Assembly: GCA_963780135.1 (NCBI GenBank)
Contig: CAWAAR010000002.1
Location: 186,001 to 250,000, forward strand
Source of the DNA: Clostridium_AM sp963780135
GTDB lineage: Bacteria > Bacillota > Clostridia > Clostridiales > Clostridiaceae
Reading direction: 5' to 3'
DNA: 64,000 bases
Positions within the stretch are counted from its first letter, which is position 1; the number at the start of each line of letters is the position of its first letter. The notes beneath the pieces are model-generated. The model did not search any database and had not been told where the DNA came from. It saw only the letters and a program-made list of their open reading frames with translations. A program made the translations under genes and the position numbers. Shown here in pieces: positions 43,127 to 52,818 of the stretch.

Positions 43127-45580
43127 ATGTACATGAATGAGGAAAAAGTAAAAGTAAGCATTATTTTAAAATATTTTAGAGAACTTGGGTTTCAAGAAAA
43201 TGAACTGGAAGTAGAAACAAATTTTAAAATTATGATTCCTAGACAAGGAGCACAATCGATTGAAAATAAAATACAGAAAAATGTTTATAGTGACATTGTC
43301 TATAAAAGAAAAACTGCATGTAGTAGGCAGAATATATTTTTGGTAGAAGTAAAGAAGGAAGGACATATAATTACAGAAAAAGATATAGATTAGGGAATAT
43401 GTTATGCAAGGCTTTTAGAAGAGATAGCTCCATTTACTATAGTTACAAATAGTAAAGAAACTAAAATATTTGATACAATTACTAAAAAAGAATTGAAAGA
43501 TAATATATCAGATTCATCATTTGTTAAGAGCAAATTTCAAGTTACACTAAATGAGGAACTAAAAAGAGAAGCGTTAAGAATTTTTTATGGTCTTAATGCC
43601 AATAATCTAATCAACTATTGTAAGTTACAGCGGGAATCAAATTTAAAAGATATTATGTCAGATGATTGCTCTGCTAAAGCGATTATAGAGGCAGTACATT
43701 GTGATAGAATTAAATATACAGATAATTTCTATGAATTTTTACAGTCTTACGCGAAGATATACAGTGTAATAGGTAAATCTGGCTCAGGAAAGACAAACCA
43801 CATTTATTCCATTATTAAAAAATACGAAGGTCAATATCCAATTCTAATTTATAATGCAGGATTATTAGGAAAATCTTTAGAAAATGCATTGTTGTCAGAT
43901 TTTAATTTCCTACTTAATAGAGATAATAGTCTACAGGATTTAATATACAGATTAGAAAGTATTTGTGTACAAATAAATAGCGAGATTTTGATTTTTGTTG
44001 ATGGACTTGATGAAAGCAATCAGAGACAAGAGTTTATATTAGAACTAAATGACCTAACAAAAAAATTTTCCAATAAGAAATTTAGATTTGTTTTTAGTTG
44101 TAAGATAAACGATGATGAGAATGATATATGGTATGAATTTACCCATTTTAAAGGGGCGGTAAATTATTTGGGGGAATATACATATTTCACAAAATCGTTA
44201 AGATATAGAGATAAAATAGGAGTTTTTCTCGATAGGCTTTCAGAAGATGAAATAAATGAGTTTTGGAAGAAATATAGTAGAGAGTATAATATAAGTGGAG
44301 AGCTAAAAGGGGAAAATATAGAGCATTTGAAAGATCCATTCATGATGAGAATTTTAGCAGAATCGTACAAAGATTCCGTTTTAGAAGACACCATAAGTGA
44401 ATTTAAGTTATATAAGAAGTGGATTAATAGAAAAATTGGATACTTTTCAGATGTAGACTTACTAAAATTAATATTATGCAAAATCTCGGAAAACATAATA
44501 AAAAACAATATGAGTACTGTGTTTTATCAGGAGGTTTTAAGTGATTTAAGTGACTTTAATGACATAAATCAAAAGATAAAGATGCTTATAAACTTAGGTC
44601 TGTTAAAGATAACAAATGATAGGGAAGATAATAAATATTTATCATTTCCAAATGATAACCTTTTATATTATGTTTATTCAGTAATATCACAAAGATGGAA
44701 TATTAGAAAAATCTATGAACTAGAAAGCATATTTAATAATGATATCAAGAATGATTTATTCAGAGCTTCAGTGTTCTTTTTCATATCTCTAATGCAAAAG
44801 AGTTATGAATCTTTACAAACTAACTGGAATGAAAAGATTGATGTAAATGTTGCTAGCGAATGCAAAATATGTGGAAAATTAATAACAAAAGGGGAATATA
44901 TAACTTTTGTTTATGATATGAAATCATTAGATTACAATACAAACTTGAACAATAAAAGTTTTTCAATAGCACATATAGGATGTATACCTAAAAATTTTCC
45001 AATAGCATTTAAGAAAAACGGTAGCTTTTTGGCATCATGTTCTGATTTGTCAACAATAAGAAAGATAATGAGTCTTTTAAAATTTACACCTGAAAAAGAA
45101 CTTGAAAAAATTAATGAAGAATTATTAGAAGCTATAAAAATATCAAATGAAATTGAAGAAGAATATTTTTTGAGTATTTATCCCAATAAGGATGATATAG
45201 GTAAACCGTTTTGGGTGCTGATGGAAATAATCAACAACAAAAATACTGGAAATATCTATTATAAATGTACTGATGGTGACCCAATTATGGTTCTTTTTGA
45301 CAATAAACAATTGGCAGAATACTGCTTAAATTTAATTAGGTTAAATAACAATGTTTATTTAAATTATCAAGTTAGAGGAGTAAATGGTTTATATGAAAAA
45401 GAAATGCTGAAGAGACTTACTGAGAAAAATAGCTATGCATTAGTATGTATGGATACTGAAAATGAAAAAATAATATGTATAGAATTGTATCCGGATGAAT
45501 TGGAAAAAATTTGTAAAGAGGGAAAAAGTGTTTTAGATTATTTGCAGCATAGAAGTAATAAGTTTAACAAAAATTCTTGA
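43127..45580 (+). pseudogene. PD-(D/E)XK nuclease-NACHT NTPase (Avs-like), one amber stop
   Basis: One continuous frame of 817 codons is interrupted only by TAG at 43391-43393 (codon 89). Before the stop: an HsdR-N-like PD-(D/E)XK nuclease with Asp in VYSDIVYKRK and E-x-K in IFLVEVKKEG. Directly after it the same domain continues: GICYARLLEEIAPFTIVTNS. Then a P-loop at residues 216-223 (GKSGSGKT) and a NACHT-type Walker B (LIFVDGLDES). The C-terminal third is a sensor-like region with a possible zinc site (CKICGK...AHIGC). Related nuclease-STAND fusions are phage-sensing defence proteins. The ribosome site AAGGAGGAT marks the start. A restart at TTG 43493 (695 aa) would lack the nuclease. Confidence 0.85.
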
Positions 45581-45941
45581 AAGTAAGTTGTATAAGTTCA
45601 AATTAATATTAGAAAAGAAGAATTGATGATTTATATTTTAATTATTTAATGTAATTAATTTTATATAAATAAGATTCTAACAGAAGTATAAAAAAGCTTT
45701 GACAACAGAGCGTTTAGTTTTATAAAAGCATATATTATGATATTAGTATTAGATTTTGATTTAGTGGTTGAGATTGCTAAATTTATATAGTGTTCATTAT
45801 TATGCGGGACAAACTCGGTTAACAGAGCCTTGGAATCTCAAATTATTGATTCACAGGCCATTTCCAAGATAAGTCTAATAAGCTCAATAATTTACTAAAC
45901 TTTCTTAATTAACTTCCATAAAGAAACTTCATTCAACTTAC
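45581..45941. other. Gene-free stretch in module B
   Basis: A/T-rich sequence with no supported ORF. NRALESQII-like coding at about 45825 hints at a decayed gene but cannot be assigned. Confidence 0.4.
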
Positions 45942-46361
45942 CATAGTATAGAAGATGATACTTGGTATATATTAATGGATGCGCTTGAAGTACATTTTCT
46001 TGAAATACCAAAATTATTTAATGATGAAGTACCAAAGGATGAAGAAAGTCCAATAGTATAATGGATGGAATTCAAAAGGAGTGATGGGGATGCTTGCTAA
46101 AAAAAATGAAAGTATAAAAAAAGCATATAATTTATTGCAGATAATAAGTAAGGATGAAAAGGCAAGAATAATATATGAGGCAAGAGAAGCAGAACTTTGA
46201 GATCAGTTAACAAGGATTGAATCAGTAGAGCAAAAGGAGCAAATGAAAAAAGTATAAAAATAGCAAGAAATTTGTTAAAAATGGGTTTGAGTGTTGAGCA
46301 AGTAGCAACTGCTGCAGAGCTTACAATAGAACAAGTGGAAAAGATTAAGAAAGAAAATTAG
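45942..46361 (+). pseudogene. Rpn-family recombination-promoting nuclease remnant
   Basis: Pieces of the Rpn/PD-(D/E)XK transposase-like family are readable: HSIEDDTWYILMDALEVHFLEIPKL, then MLAKKNESIKKAYNLLQIISKDEKARIIYEARE, then ARNLLKMGLSVEQVATAAELTIEQVEKIKKEN at the C-terminus in separated frames with stops (for example after PIV and AEL). The N-terminal catalytic part is missing. It is non-functional debris of a mobile gene. Confidence 0.75.
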
Positions 46362-46493
46362 TGGTTTTCAAAAAGATGTTCTTGTTATAAAGTATTATAG
46401 ATTTAATCACAAAATGTATTCAACTTAATTATATGAAAATATATATAGTTAGAGATTAATTTGAATAACATTATTATTTATATCAGTAAAATC

Positions 46494-46533
46494 AAAGCTT
46501 TTAGTATAGATATTAAAAGCTTTGATTTTTCAT
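46494..46533 (+). terminator. Hairpin in the island right arm
   Basis: TCAAAGCTTTTAGTAT / ATATTAAAAGCTTTGA followed by TTTTTC; sequence-related to the hairpin at 42449-42503. The stretch 46362-46789 otherwise has no gene. Confidence 0.65.
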
Positions 46534-46789
46534 TTGAATAGTTTTCTAATATAAAGTTATTTTATTAATGTGCATAGCGAAAGCCAGCTATTTAAGTTTG
46601 TATATAAAACTTAAAAGGAATTATAGCTTATTTTTATTTAAGGCAATTTAAAAAACTATATATTTAAGCAAATAGTAAATTAGCAAAAACAATATTTTGA
46701 TTTTTGTTTAGCAATATATAATTGTCTTTAGAATCATTGTAATGTACGTGTATTAGGGGGATTAAGAAAACTAATAGCCATTAATTTCT

Positions 46790-46820
46790 TTCTAACATTC
46801 TTCTAACATTTTTTCTAACC
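46790..46820. repeat. Three helically phased TTCTAAC repeats
   Basis: TTCTAACATT at 46790 and 46801 and TTCTAACC at 46813, spaced 11 and 12 bp, about 115 bp inside attR. Placement and phasing resemble integrase arm-type binding sites. Confidence 0.45.
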
Positions 46821-46933
46821 AAATTTTTCGAACATAAATGATAAAAAATGTATAAAATAAACTCAAATGCTGATATATCAATGGTTACGTCATAAAAAAC
46901 CCAACTAATGAAAAACAAAAAAATATAGATATT

Positions 46934-46994
46934 TAGATTTAGGTTCTAGTGAAGGAAACTTTGTGCAGGTTCAAATCCTGTTACCCGCACCATA
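46934..46994 (+). other. attR: displaced 3' end of tRNA-Leu
   Basis: 61 bp identical to the 3' part of the tRNA-Leu(CAG) at 28284-28344 apart from one base, including the CCA. It lacks the 5' half and is not a tRNA gene. The terminator at 46996-47034 just after it is probably the tRNA's original one. Confidence 0.92.
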
Positions 46995-46995
46995 A

Positions 46996-47034
46996 AAACT
47001 CTGTGAATTAAAATTTCACAGAGTTTTTAAATTT
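46996..47034 (+). terminator. Terminator, probably the original tRNA-Leu terminator
   Basis: AAAACTCTGTGAA / TTCACAGAGTTTTT with loop TTAAAAT. Confidence 0.8.
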
Positions 47035-47155
47035 TAATAAATTGTAAATAAAAAATAAAAATGGAATAATTTAACAATAGATGGTATAATGTAGATACTT
47101 AAATGATTAAATATCATAGTAGATATTAGATAAAAAATTATAAGGAGATTAAAAT

Positions 47156-47893
47156 ATGAGAATTGCAAATAAGAAGAGGTTTATGGTTTCTTGTATTTTT
47201 TTTACTTTTCTATTGCTTTTATTTGGAAAAACTGTAACATATACCAAGAAAGGTAAGGCACTACAATCACAGCCTGTAGTAATGGCTGTAGATAAAGGTG
47301 GAACAGAAAAAACAAAAAATGTTCAGGCGGGTTTATCTACGGAAAAGAAAACAATAATATTAGATGCAGGACATGGTGGAATAGATAATGGTACAAGCTA
47401 TAAGGGTGTATATGAAAAAGATCTGAATTTAGAAATAGTGAAATATGCAGAGGAATACTTAAAGGCCAAGGGTTATACAGTTATTCTTACAAGGAATAAG
47501 GATGAACTTATACCGCTAAAAGAAATAGGCACAAGAGTAAATTCATCATCTGCAGATGTATTTGTATCTATACACGTAAATTCTCTTAATGATGTAAATT
47601 TTAAAGGTATAACTACATTATATTACGATGTTGAAGGCTATGAAAAAGATGAAAGAATAAAATTAGCGAATATTATAGAAAAAGAAGCTATAAAAAATGA
47701 TAATTGGGAGAGTAAAGGGATAAAAAAGCAAAATGTTGCAGTATTAAGATACAGTAAAATACCCTGTGCTCTAGTTGAATGCGGATTTATCACTAATAAT
47801 GAAGATAGGGACAGGCTGCGTAAGGATGAAGTTCTAAAGAGACTGGCAGAAAACATTTCAAATGGAATAATAAAGTATTTACAGCAAAAATAA
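47156..47893 (+). CDS. cwlD: N-acetylmuramoyl-L-alanine amidase, CwlD-like
   Basis: A 245-aa exported Amidase_3. A membrane/signal segment (FMVSCIFFTFLLLLFG) precedes the zinc-amidase domain: ILDAGHGGIDNGT (His), YEKDLNLEIVKYA (Glu), VFVSIHVNSL (His) and ALVECGFITN (catalytic Glu). Length and lack of wall-binding repeats fit CwlD, which starts muramic-delta-lactam formation in spore cortex; SleB in this window needs that lactam. The ribosome site is AAGGAG. A different housekeeping amidase cannot be ruled out. Confidence 0.85.
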   Translation: MRIANKKRFMVSCIFFTFLLLLFGKTVTYTKKGKALQSQPVVMAVDKGGTEKTKNVQAGLSTEKKTIILDAGHGGIDNGTSYKGVYEKDLNLEIVKYAEEYLKAKGYTVILTRNKDELIPLKEIGTRVNSSSADVFVSIHVNSLNDVNFKGITTLYYDVEGYEKDERIKLANIIEKEAIKNDNWESKGIKKQNVAVLRYSKIPCALVECGFITNNEDRDRLRKDEVLKRLAENISNGIIKYLQQK

Positions 47894-48200
47894 AGTTTCA
47901 AGATAAAGCCTAGAAGGATAACTTTTAGATAAATTTTAAAAAGAAAACTTCAATTGTCATATAAATTACTAATGTTTACACCTTTTTATTCTTGTGTTAT
48001 TATGAAATAATATATTTATATAATAGTTTAAAATGAGGGCAAGATTGCTTGAAAGTAAAAATATTATAAAGCTAATAGAAAAAAGTGTAGAATGAAAGGT
48101 AGGTGAAAGCCTGATTTGCAGCGTTAAATGAAACTGAGTTAGATAAATTATGAATATTAATTTGTTAATAAGATCATGCAGCGGAGAATCAGGTATTATT

Positions 48201-48668
48201 TTGAATTTAAATATAGTATTATTTCAACCGGAAATACCACAGAATACAGGAAATATAGCAAGAACCTGTGTACTTACAAATTGTAAACTTCATTTAATAA
48301 AACCTTTAGGCTTTAGTTTAGATGAAAAACATTTAAGAAGAGCAGGATTAGATTACTGGAAAGATCTAGACCTAGAAATTCATGAATCCTATGATGATTT
48401 AAGAGAAAAATATAAGGATTCAAGTTTTTATTTTTCTACTACTCATGGTGATAATTTCTATCATGAAGCAAAATTTAAAGAAGGGGACTTTATTGTATTT
48501 GGAAGAGAATCTTCAGGGCTTCCAGACAGTATAAGGGAAAATGATCCTAAAGGATGCATAAGAGTGCCTATGATAAATACTACCACCCGTTCATTAAATT
48601 TGTCTAACACAGTAGCTATAATTGCATACGAAGCACTAAGGCAGATGGATTTTCCAACCATGAAATAG
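48201..48668 (+). CDS. trmL: tRNA (cytidine(34)-2'-O)-methyltransferase
   Basis: SPOUT-family methyltransferase, 155 aa from the TTG at 48201. Motifs: NIVLFQPEIPQNTGNIARTC at the start, HLIKPLGFSLDEKHLRRAGLDYW, FGRESSGLP and RVPMINTTTRSLNLSNTVAIIAYEALRQ forming the knotted SAM site. A longer frame back to ATG 48150 exists, but the family begins at NIVLF and AGG lies 7 nt before the TTG. It acts on the wobble base of leucine tRNAs. Confidence 0.92.
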   Translation: MNLNIVLFQPEIPQNTGNIARTCVLTNCKLHLIKPLGFSLDEKHLRRAGLDYWKDLDLEIHESYDDLREKYKDSSFYFSTTHGDNFYHEAKFKEGDFIVFGRESSGLPDSIRENDPKGCIRVPMINTTTRSLNLSNTVAIIAYEALRQMDFPTMK

Positions 48669-48682
48669 GAGGAAATTAAGGT

Positions 48683-49522
48683 ATGGAAAAAATAAAAATA
48701 GTAACTGATAGTACATCAGATTTACCATCATATATAGTAGAAAAATATGATGTTGAGGTGCTGGCGCTTCTTGTTGATTTTGGTGAAGAGACTTATAGGG
48801 ATGGGTTAGACATAAACTTACATACGCTTTTAATGAAAATGGATGGAAATAAAGAATTCCCAAGAACTGCACAGGTAAATCCACAAAGGTTTATTGAATG
48901 TTATAAAAAGTATCTTGATGAAGGTTATAAGATAGTATCCATTCATCTTTCGTCTAAATTAAGCGGAACTTATCAATCAGCATGTATAGCCAAAGATATG
49001 CTGGCAACAGAGGATATAGTAGTAATAGATAGTTTTAACGTTACATCTGGTCTTGGAATTTTAGTTATGAAAGCATCTAGGTTGAAAAACGAAGGTTTGG
49101 GGATATATGATATAGAAGAAGAAATTAAAAAAACAATTCCTCATGTTAAAAGCGTATTAGCTTTTGCAATAATGGACAACCTAATTAAAGGAGGAAGAAT
49201 ATCTAAAACTACAGGAACTATCGCAAACATTTTAGGAATAAAGCCTATATTGGCTATTAAAGATGGTGAACTGGTTGTAAAAGATAAGGTAAGGGGCAGC
49301 AAAAAAGCTATAAGAGTTATACTTGATTATTTAGAAGAAAAAGGTATAAAACCAGGAGAACCTTCCATACTTTTACATGTAGAAAATAAAGATATTTTAG
49401 ATACTTTAAGAGAAGACTTGAAAAGCAAAGATAAAGAATTTATTGAATGTGAAGTTGGATGTGTAGTAGGAGTATATGCAGGTGCAGGTGCTTGTGGCAT
49501 ATTTTTTATAGAAGACTTTTAA
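48683..49522 (+). CDS. DegV-family fatty-acid-binding protein
   Basis: A 279-aa protein with the DegV pattern: KIVTDSTSDLPSYIVEKYDVEVLALLVDFGEETYRDG in outline, SIHLSSKLSGTYQSA, and the C-terminal GAGACGIFFI. Relatives bind fatty acids and deliver them to fatty-acid kinase. The ribosome site AGGAGGAAATTAAGGT follows trmL by 14 bp, so it may be co-transcribed with trmL. A strong terminator follows. Confidence 0.92.
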   Translation: MEKIKIVTDSTSDLPSYIVEKYDVEVLALLVDFGEETYRDGLDINLHTLLMKMDGNKEFPRTAQVNPQRFIECYKKYLDEGYKIVSIHLSSKLSGTYQSACIAKDMLATEDIVVIDSFNVTSGLGILVMKASRLKNEGLGIYDIEEEIKKTIPHVKSVLAFAIMDNLIKGGRISKTTGTIANILGIKPILAIKDGELVVKDKVRGSKKAIRVILDYLEEKGIKPGEPSILLHVENKDILDTLREDLKSKDKEFIECEVGCVVGVYAGAGACGIFFIEDF

Positions 49523-49585
49523 TATAGTAAAAAGGGATGCCGCAAAAGTCAAAATTCACATTAAGACCTTCAATAATTAATACAA

Positions 49586-49641
49586 AAATAGGGTTTGGTA
49601 CTGAAATTAAAATTAATTTCAGTACTAAACCCTATTTTTAC
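49586..49641 (+). terminator. Terminator after degV-family gene
   Basis: Stem TAGGGTTTGGTACTGAAATT / AATTTCAGTACTAAACCCTA followed by TTTTTAC. Confidence 0.85.
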
Positions 49642-49667
49642 AAATTTAATAATTGTTTCAAAACATA

Positions 49668-49696
49668 TTGAAATAATTCAGATAGTATAATATAAT
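49668..49696 (+). promoter_or_regulatory. Promoter of the gcv operon
   Basis: TTGAAA (49668-49673) and TATAAT (49691-49696) with a 17-bp spacer, upstream of the glycine riboswitch. Confidence 0.65.
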
Positions 49697-49737
49697 GTAA
49701 TAGAACCTATAAGGTTTGATTATAACCAAATAAAGAC

Positions 49738-49890
49738 AGATGAAGGTATAAAGAGATATTCTTAAGTGGATAGCCGTCGGGGAAATATAAAAATAGTCAT
49801 TTTTTATAAAAACTCTCAGGCAAAGAGATTTATACTGGATGGAGCTCTGGATAGTGAGTATATTTTACTAAAAGTGTATTACCTAACTAA
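49738..49890 (+). ncRNA. Glycine riboswitch (gcvT type) before glycine cleavage genes
   Basis: Contains the aptamer core GTGGATAGCCGTCGGGG and the hallmark ACTCTCAGGCAAAGAG, followed by CTGGATGGAGCTCTGGATAG, which may be a reduced second domain. The terminator at 49904 and gcvT directly downstream fit a glycine-sensing ON switch. Confidence 0.88.
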
Positions 49891-49903
49891 CAAGTGTTAA
49901 ACA

Positions 49904-49943
49904 GAGACATGATGATATAAGTATCATCATGTCTTTTTTTATA
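49904..49943 (+). terminator. Expression-platform terminator of glycine riboswitch 1
   Basis: Stem AGACATGATGATA / TATCATCATGTCT followed by TTTTTTATAA, ending 20 bp before gcvT. Confidence 0.85.
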
Positions 49944-49962
49944 ATTTAAGGAGGGATTAATT

Positions 49963-51069
49963 ATGGGGGAGCTAAAAAAAACACCATTGTTTGATGTCTA
50001 TCCAAGATATGGAGGTAAAATTATAGATTTTGCCGGATGGGCACTACCAGTTCAATATCAAGGCATAATTATTGAACATGAAGCAGTTCGAAATGCAGCA
50101 GGACTTTTTGATGTATCACACATGGGGGAAGTAGAAGTTAAGGGAAAGGATGCATTAGAATTTGTGCAAAATATAATTACTAATGATGCTTCTACATTAG
50201 AAGATAATCAGGCACTTTATAGTCCAATGTGCTATGAACATGGGGGAATAGTAGATGATATACTAGTGTACAAATATACTGAGGATTACTTTTATTTAGT
50301 TATTAATGCAGGAAATATAGATAAAGATTTTAAATGGATAATGGATCATAAAGATAACTTAGATGTTGATATAAAGAACATATCACCTAATGTTTGTGAG
50401 TTTGCTATTCAAGGTCCAAAAGCGCAAAAAATACTACAGAAAATTGTAAATATAGATTTAGAAGAGATAAAGTTTTTCTATTGTAAAAGAAATGTAAAGG
50501 TTAACAATGTTGACTGTATGGTGTCTAGAACAGGTTATACAGGAGAAGATGGTTTTGAAGTGTTTTGTGATGCTAAAGATGGAGAAAGCATATGGGTTAA
50601 GCTTTTAGACATTGGAAAAGATGAGGGACTTATACCAGTAGGTCTTGGTTGCAGAGATACTTTAAGATTCGAAGTGAATTTACCTTTGTATGGAAATGAA
50701 CTTACTGAAGATATAAGCCCTTTGGAAGCAGGAATTGGATTTTTCGTAAAGTTAAATAAGGATAAGTTTATAGGTAAAGAGGCTCTTCAAAAACAGAAAT
50801 CAGAAGGTTTAAAGAGAAAAATTGTAGGATTTGAAATGAAAGATAGAGGAATCCCTAGACATGGTTATAAAGTTCAAGTAAATGAACAGGAAATAGGTTT
50901 TGTTACTACAGGATATAAGTCACCTTCTTTAGCCAAAAATATAGGACTTGCTCTTATAAAAGCAGATTATGCAAAAATGGGAGAAAGTATAGAAATTGTT
51001 ATTAGAAATAAAGGAGTTAAAGCTGAAATAGTAGATAAAAAGTTTTATAAAAAAAATTATAAAAAATAA
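49963..51069 (+). CDS. gcvT: Aminomethyltransferase (glycine cleavage T protein)
   Basis: A 368-aa T protein. Motifs: FDVYPRYGGKIIDFAGWALPVQY at the N-terminus in outline, AAGLFDVSHMGEVEV, VSRTGYTGEDGFEVF, and LGCRDTLRFEVNLPLYGNEL. It transfers the methylene group from lipoyl-H protein to tetrahydrofolate and releases ammonia. It is first of four gcv genes under the glycine riboswitch, with ribosome site AAGGAGGG. Confidence 0.96.
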   Translation: MGELKKTPLFDVYPRYGGKIIDFAGWALPVQYQGIIIEHEAVRNAAGLFDVSHMGEVEVKGKDALEFVQNIITNDASTLEDNQALYSPMCYEHGGIVDDILVYKYTEDYFYLVINAGNIDKDFKWIMDHKDNLDVDIKNISPNVCEFAIQGPKAQKILQKIVNIDLEEIKFFYCKRNVKVNNVDCMVSRTGYTGEDGFEVFCDAKDGESIWVKLLDIGKDEGLIPVGLGCRDTLRFEVNLPLYGNELTEDISPLEAGIGFFVKLNKDKFIGKEALQKQKSEGLKRKIVGFEMKDRGIPRHGYKVQVNEQEIGFVTTGYKSPSLAKNIGLALIKADYAKMGESIEIVIRNKGVKAEIVDKKFYKKNYKK

Positions 51070-51091
51070 GGGATAGTAGGGGGAATAAAAA

Positions 51092-51475
51092 ATGAAATTA
51101 TTAGAGAATTTAAAGTATACAAAGGATCATGAATGGGTAAAAATTGAAGGAGATAAAGCTTATATAGGTATTACAGATTTTGCACAGCATTCTTTAGGGG
51201 ATATAGTATTTGTTGAGCTTCCAGAAGTTGACTCTGAATTTGCTATAGAAGAAGCTTTTGGAGTAGTTGAATCTGTAAAAGCAGCATCAGATATATATAT
51301 GCCTATAAGTGGAAAAATAATTGGAGTAAATGAAGATTTAGTTGATTCACCAGAACTAGTAAATGAAGATTCTTATAAAAATTGGATAGTAGAGGTTAAA
51401 ATCACTAATACAGATGAATTAAGCGATTTATTAGATAGTAAAGCTTATGAAGATTTATGTGGTAAGGAGGAATAA
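51092..51475 (+). CDS. gcvH: Glycine cleavage H protein
   Basis: A 127-aa lipoyl carrier. The lipoylation Lys lies in VVESVKAASDIYMPISG; YTKDHEWVKIEGDKAYIGITDFAQ is the usual start, and LVNEDSYKNWIVEVK the end. It shuttles the aminomethyl group between P and T proteins. It lies 22 bp after gcvT and 2 bp before gcvPA, so it is co-translated. Confidence 0.96.
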   Translation: MKLLENLKYTKDHEWVKIEGDKAYIGITDFAQHSLGDIVFVELPEVDSEFAIEEAFGVVESVKAASDIYMPISGKIIGVNEDLVDSPELVNEDSYKNWIVEVKITNTDELSDLLDSKAYEDLCGKEE

Positions 51476-51477
51476 AT

Positions 51478-52818
51478 ATGTTTCCTTATATACCAATTAC
51501 CCCTGAAGATGAAGAGAAAATGCTTAGTAGTATAGGATTAAAATCATTAGATGATCTTTTTTCTGATGTTCCTGAAGATGTAAGACTTAAAAGAAAATTA
51601 AATTTACCAGAAGGATTATCAGAACTGGAGCTTTTAAAATGTACTAATACCCTGGCAAATAAAAATTTAGATACAAGTGAACTCACCTGTTTTTTAGGTG
51701 CAGGTGCATATGATCACTATGTTCCAGCTCTAATTAAACATATAGTTTCAAAATCAGAATTTTATACTGCATATACGCCATATCAAGCAGAAATAAGTCA
51801 AGGAACATTGCAGTGCATATTTGAATATCAAAGCATGATTTGTGAACTTACAGGACTTGAAGCTGCTAATGCTTCTATGTATGATGGTGCAACTGCTTGT
51901 ACAGAAGCAGCTTTAATGGCAGTTGATAGTACAAGGAAAAAAAGAATATTAGTTTCTAAAACTGTCCAACCAGAAACTAGAAAAGTATTAGAAACTTATA
52001 CAAAATTTAAAGATATAGAGCTAGTAGAAATAGATATGGCAGATGGAGTTACTGATTTAGAAAAGTTAAAATCAGCTATTGATAAAAAAACAGCAGGAGT
52101 TATAATACAAAATCCTAATTTTTTTGGAATAATAGAAGATGTAAAAGAAGTAGAAAAAGTTACTCATGACAATAAAGCACTGCTTATTATGAGTGTAGAC
52201 CCTATATCTCTTGGTATATTGAAATCTCCAGGAGAATTAGGTGCTGATGTAGCAGTTGGGGAAGGACAAAGTTTAGGAAATAGTATGAGTTTTGGAGGTC
52301 CTTATGTTGGATTTATGGCAACTAACTCAAAGCTTATGCGTAAGATGCCTGGGAGAATAGTAGGACAAACTGAGGATTTAGACGGAAAAAGGGGATTTGT
52401 TTTAACGCTTCAAGCAAGAGAACAGCATATAAGAAGGGAAAAAGCAACTTCTAACATATGTTCTAATGAGGCATTGAATGCTTTAACTGCAGCAATATAT
52501 CTTACAACTATGGGTAAAAAGGGAATTAAAGAAGTTGCTTATCAAAGCACTCAAAAGGCACATTATGCTTTTAATGAAATTACTAAATCAGGAAAATTTA
52601 AACCTTTATTTAATAAGCCTTTCTTTAAGGAGTTTGCAGTAACAAGTGAAAAGGAACCATCAATTGTAAATACAGAGTTATTGAAAAATAAAATACTTGG
52701 AGGTTATCCTTTAGGTGAAAACTACACTTCCTGTAAAAATTCACTGCTTTTTTGTGTAACAGAAAAAAGGACAGCTGAAGATATTGACAAATTAGTAAGT
52801 GTAATGGAGGGAGTTTAA
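51478..52818 (+). CDS. gcvPA: Glycine dehydrogenase (decarboxylating) subunit 1
   Basis: A 446-aa N-terminal half of the split P protein. It has the start FPYIPITPEDEEKMLSSIGL, FLGAGAYDHYVPALIKHI, TPYQAEISQGTLQ and ASMYDGATACTEA. Split P proteins are typical of Firmicutes. Together with gcvPB it decarboxylates glycine with PLP and loads the H protein. The start is 2 bp after gcvH, with GGAGG in the end of gcvH; the stop abuts gcvPB. Confidence 0.95.
   Translation: MFPYIPITPEDEEKMLSSIGLKSLDDLFSDVPEDVRLKRKLNLPEGLSELELLKCTNTLANKNLDTSELTCFLGAGAYDHYVPALIKHIVSKSEFYTAYTPYQAEISQGTLQCIFEYQSMICELTGLEAANASMYDGATACTEAALMAVDSTRKKRILVSKTVQPETRKVLETYTKFKDIELVEIDMADGVTDLEKLKSAIDKKTAGVIIQNPNFFGIIEDVKEVEKVTHDNKALLIMSVDPISLGILKSPGELGADVAVGEGQSLGNSMSFGGPYVGFMATNSKLMRKMPGRIVGQTEDLDGKRGFVLTLQAREQHIRREKATSNICSNEALNALTAAIYLTTMGKKGIKEVAYQSTQKAHYAFNEITKSGKFKPLFNKPFFKEFAVTSEKEPSIVNTELLKNKILGGYPLGENYTSCKNSLLFCVTEKRTAEDIDKLVSVMEGV

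Larger units (their letters stand above)
28284..46994. mobile_element. Genomic island integrated in tRNA-Leu(CAG)
   Basis: The 18,650-bp offset between the two 61-bp direct repeats defines the element. Next to attL is the N-terminal remnant of a tyrosine integrase, as expected. The cargo includes an Abi-like protein, an unknown five-gene operon with two NTPases and an HD protein, and a nuclease-NACHT gene, all typical defence-island content, plus IS remnants. A decayed third att copy near 42388-42452 divides it into module A (28345-42411) and module B (42412-46994). No intact integrase remains, so it is probably immobile now. Confidence 0.9.

Noticed and set aside
46790..46820. Short CRISPR-like array
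   Set aside because: Units are 10 bp with 1-2 bp gaps, no spacers, and no cas genes nearby.
46934..46994. A second tRNA-Leu gene
   Set aside because: Only the 3' part is present; no acceptor 5' strand or D arm upstream. It is an att repeat.
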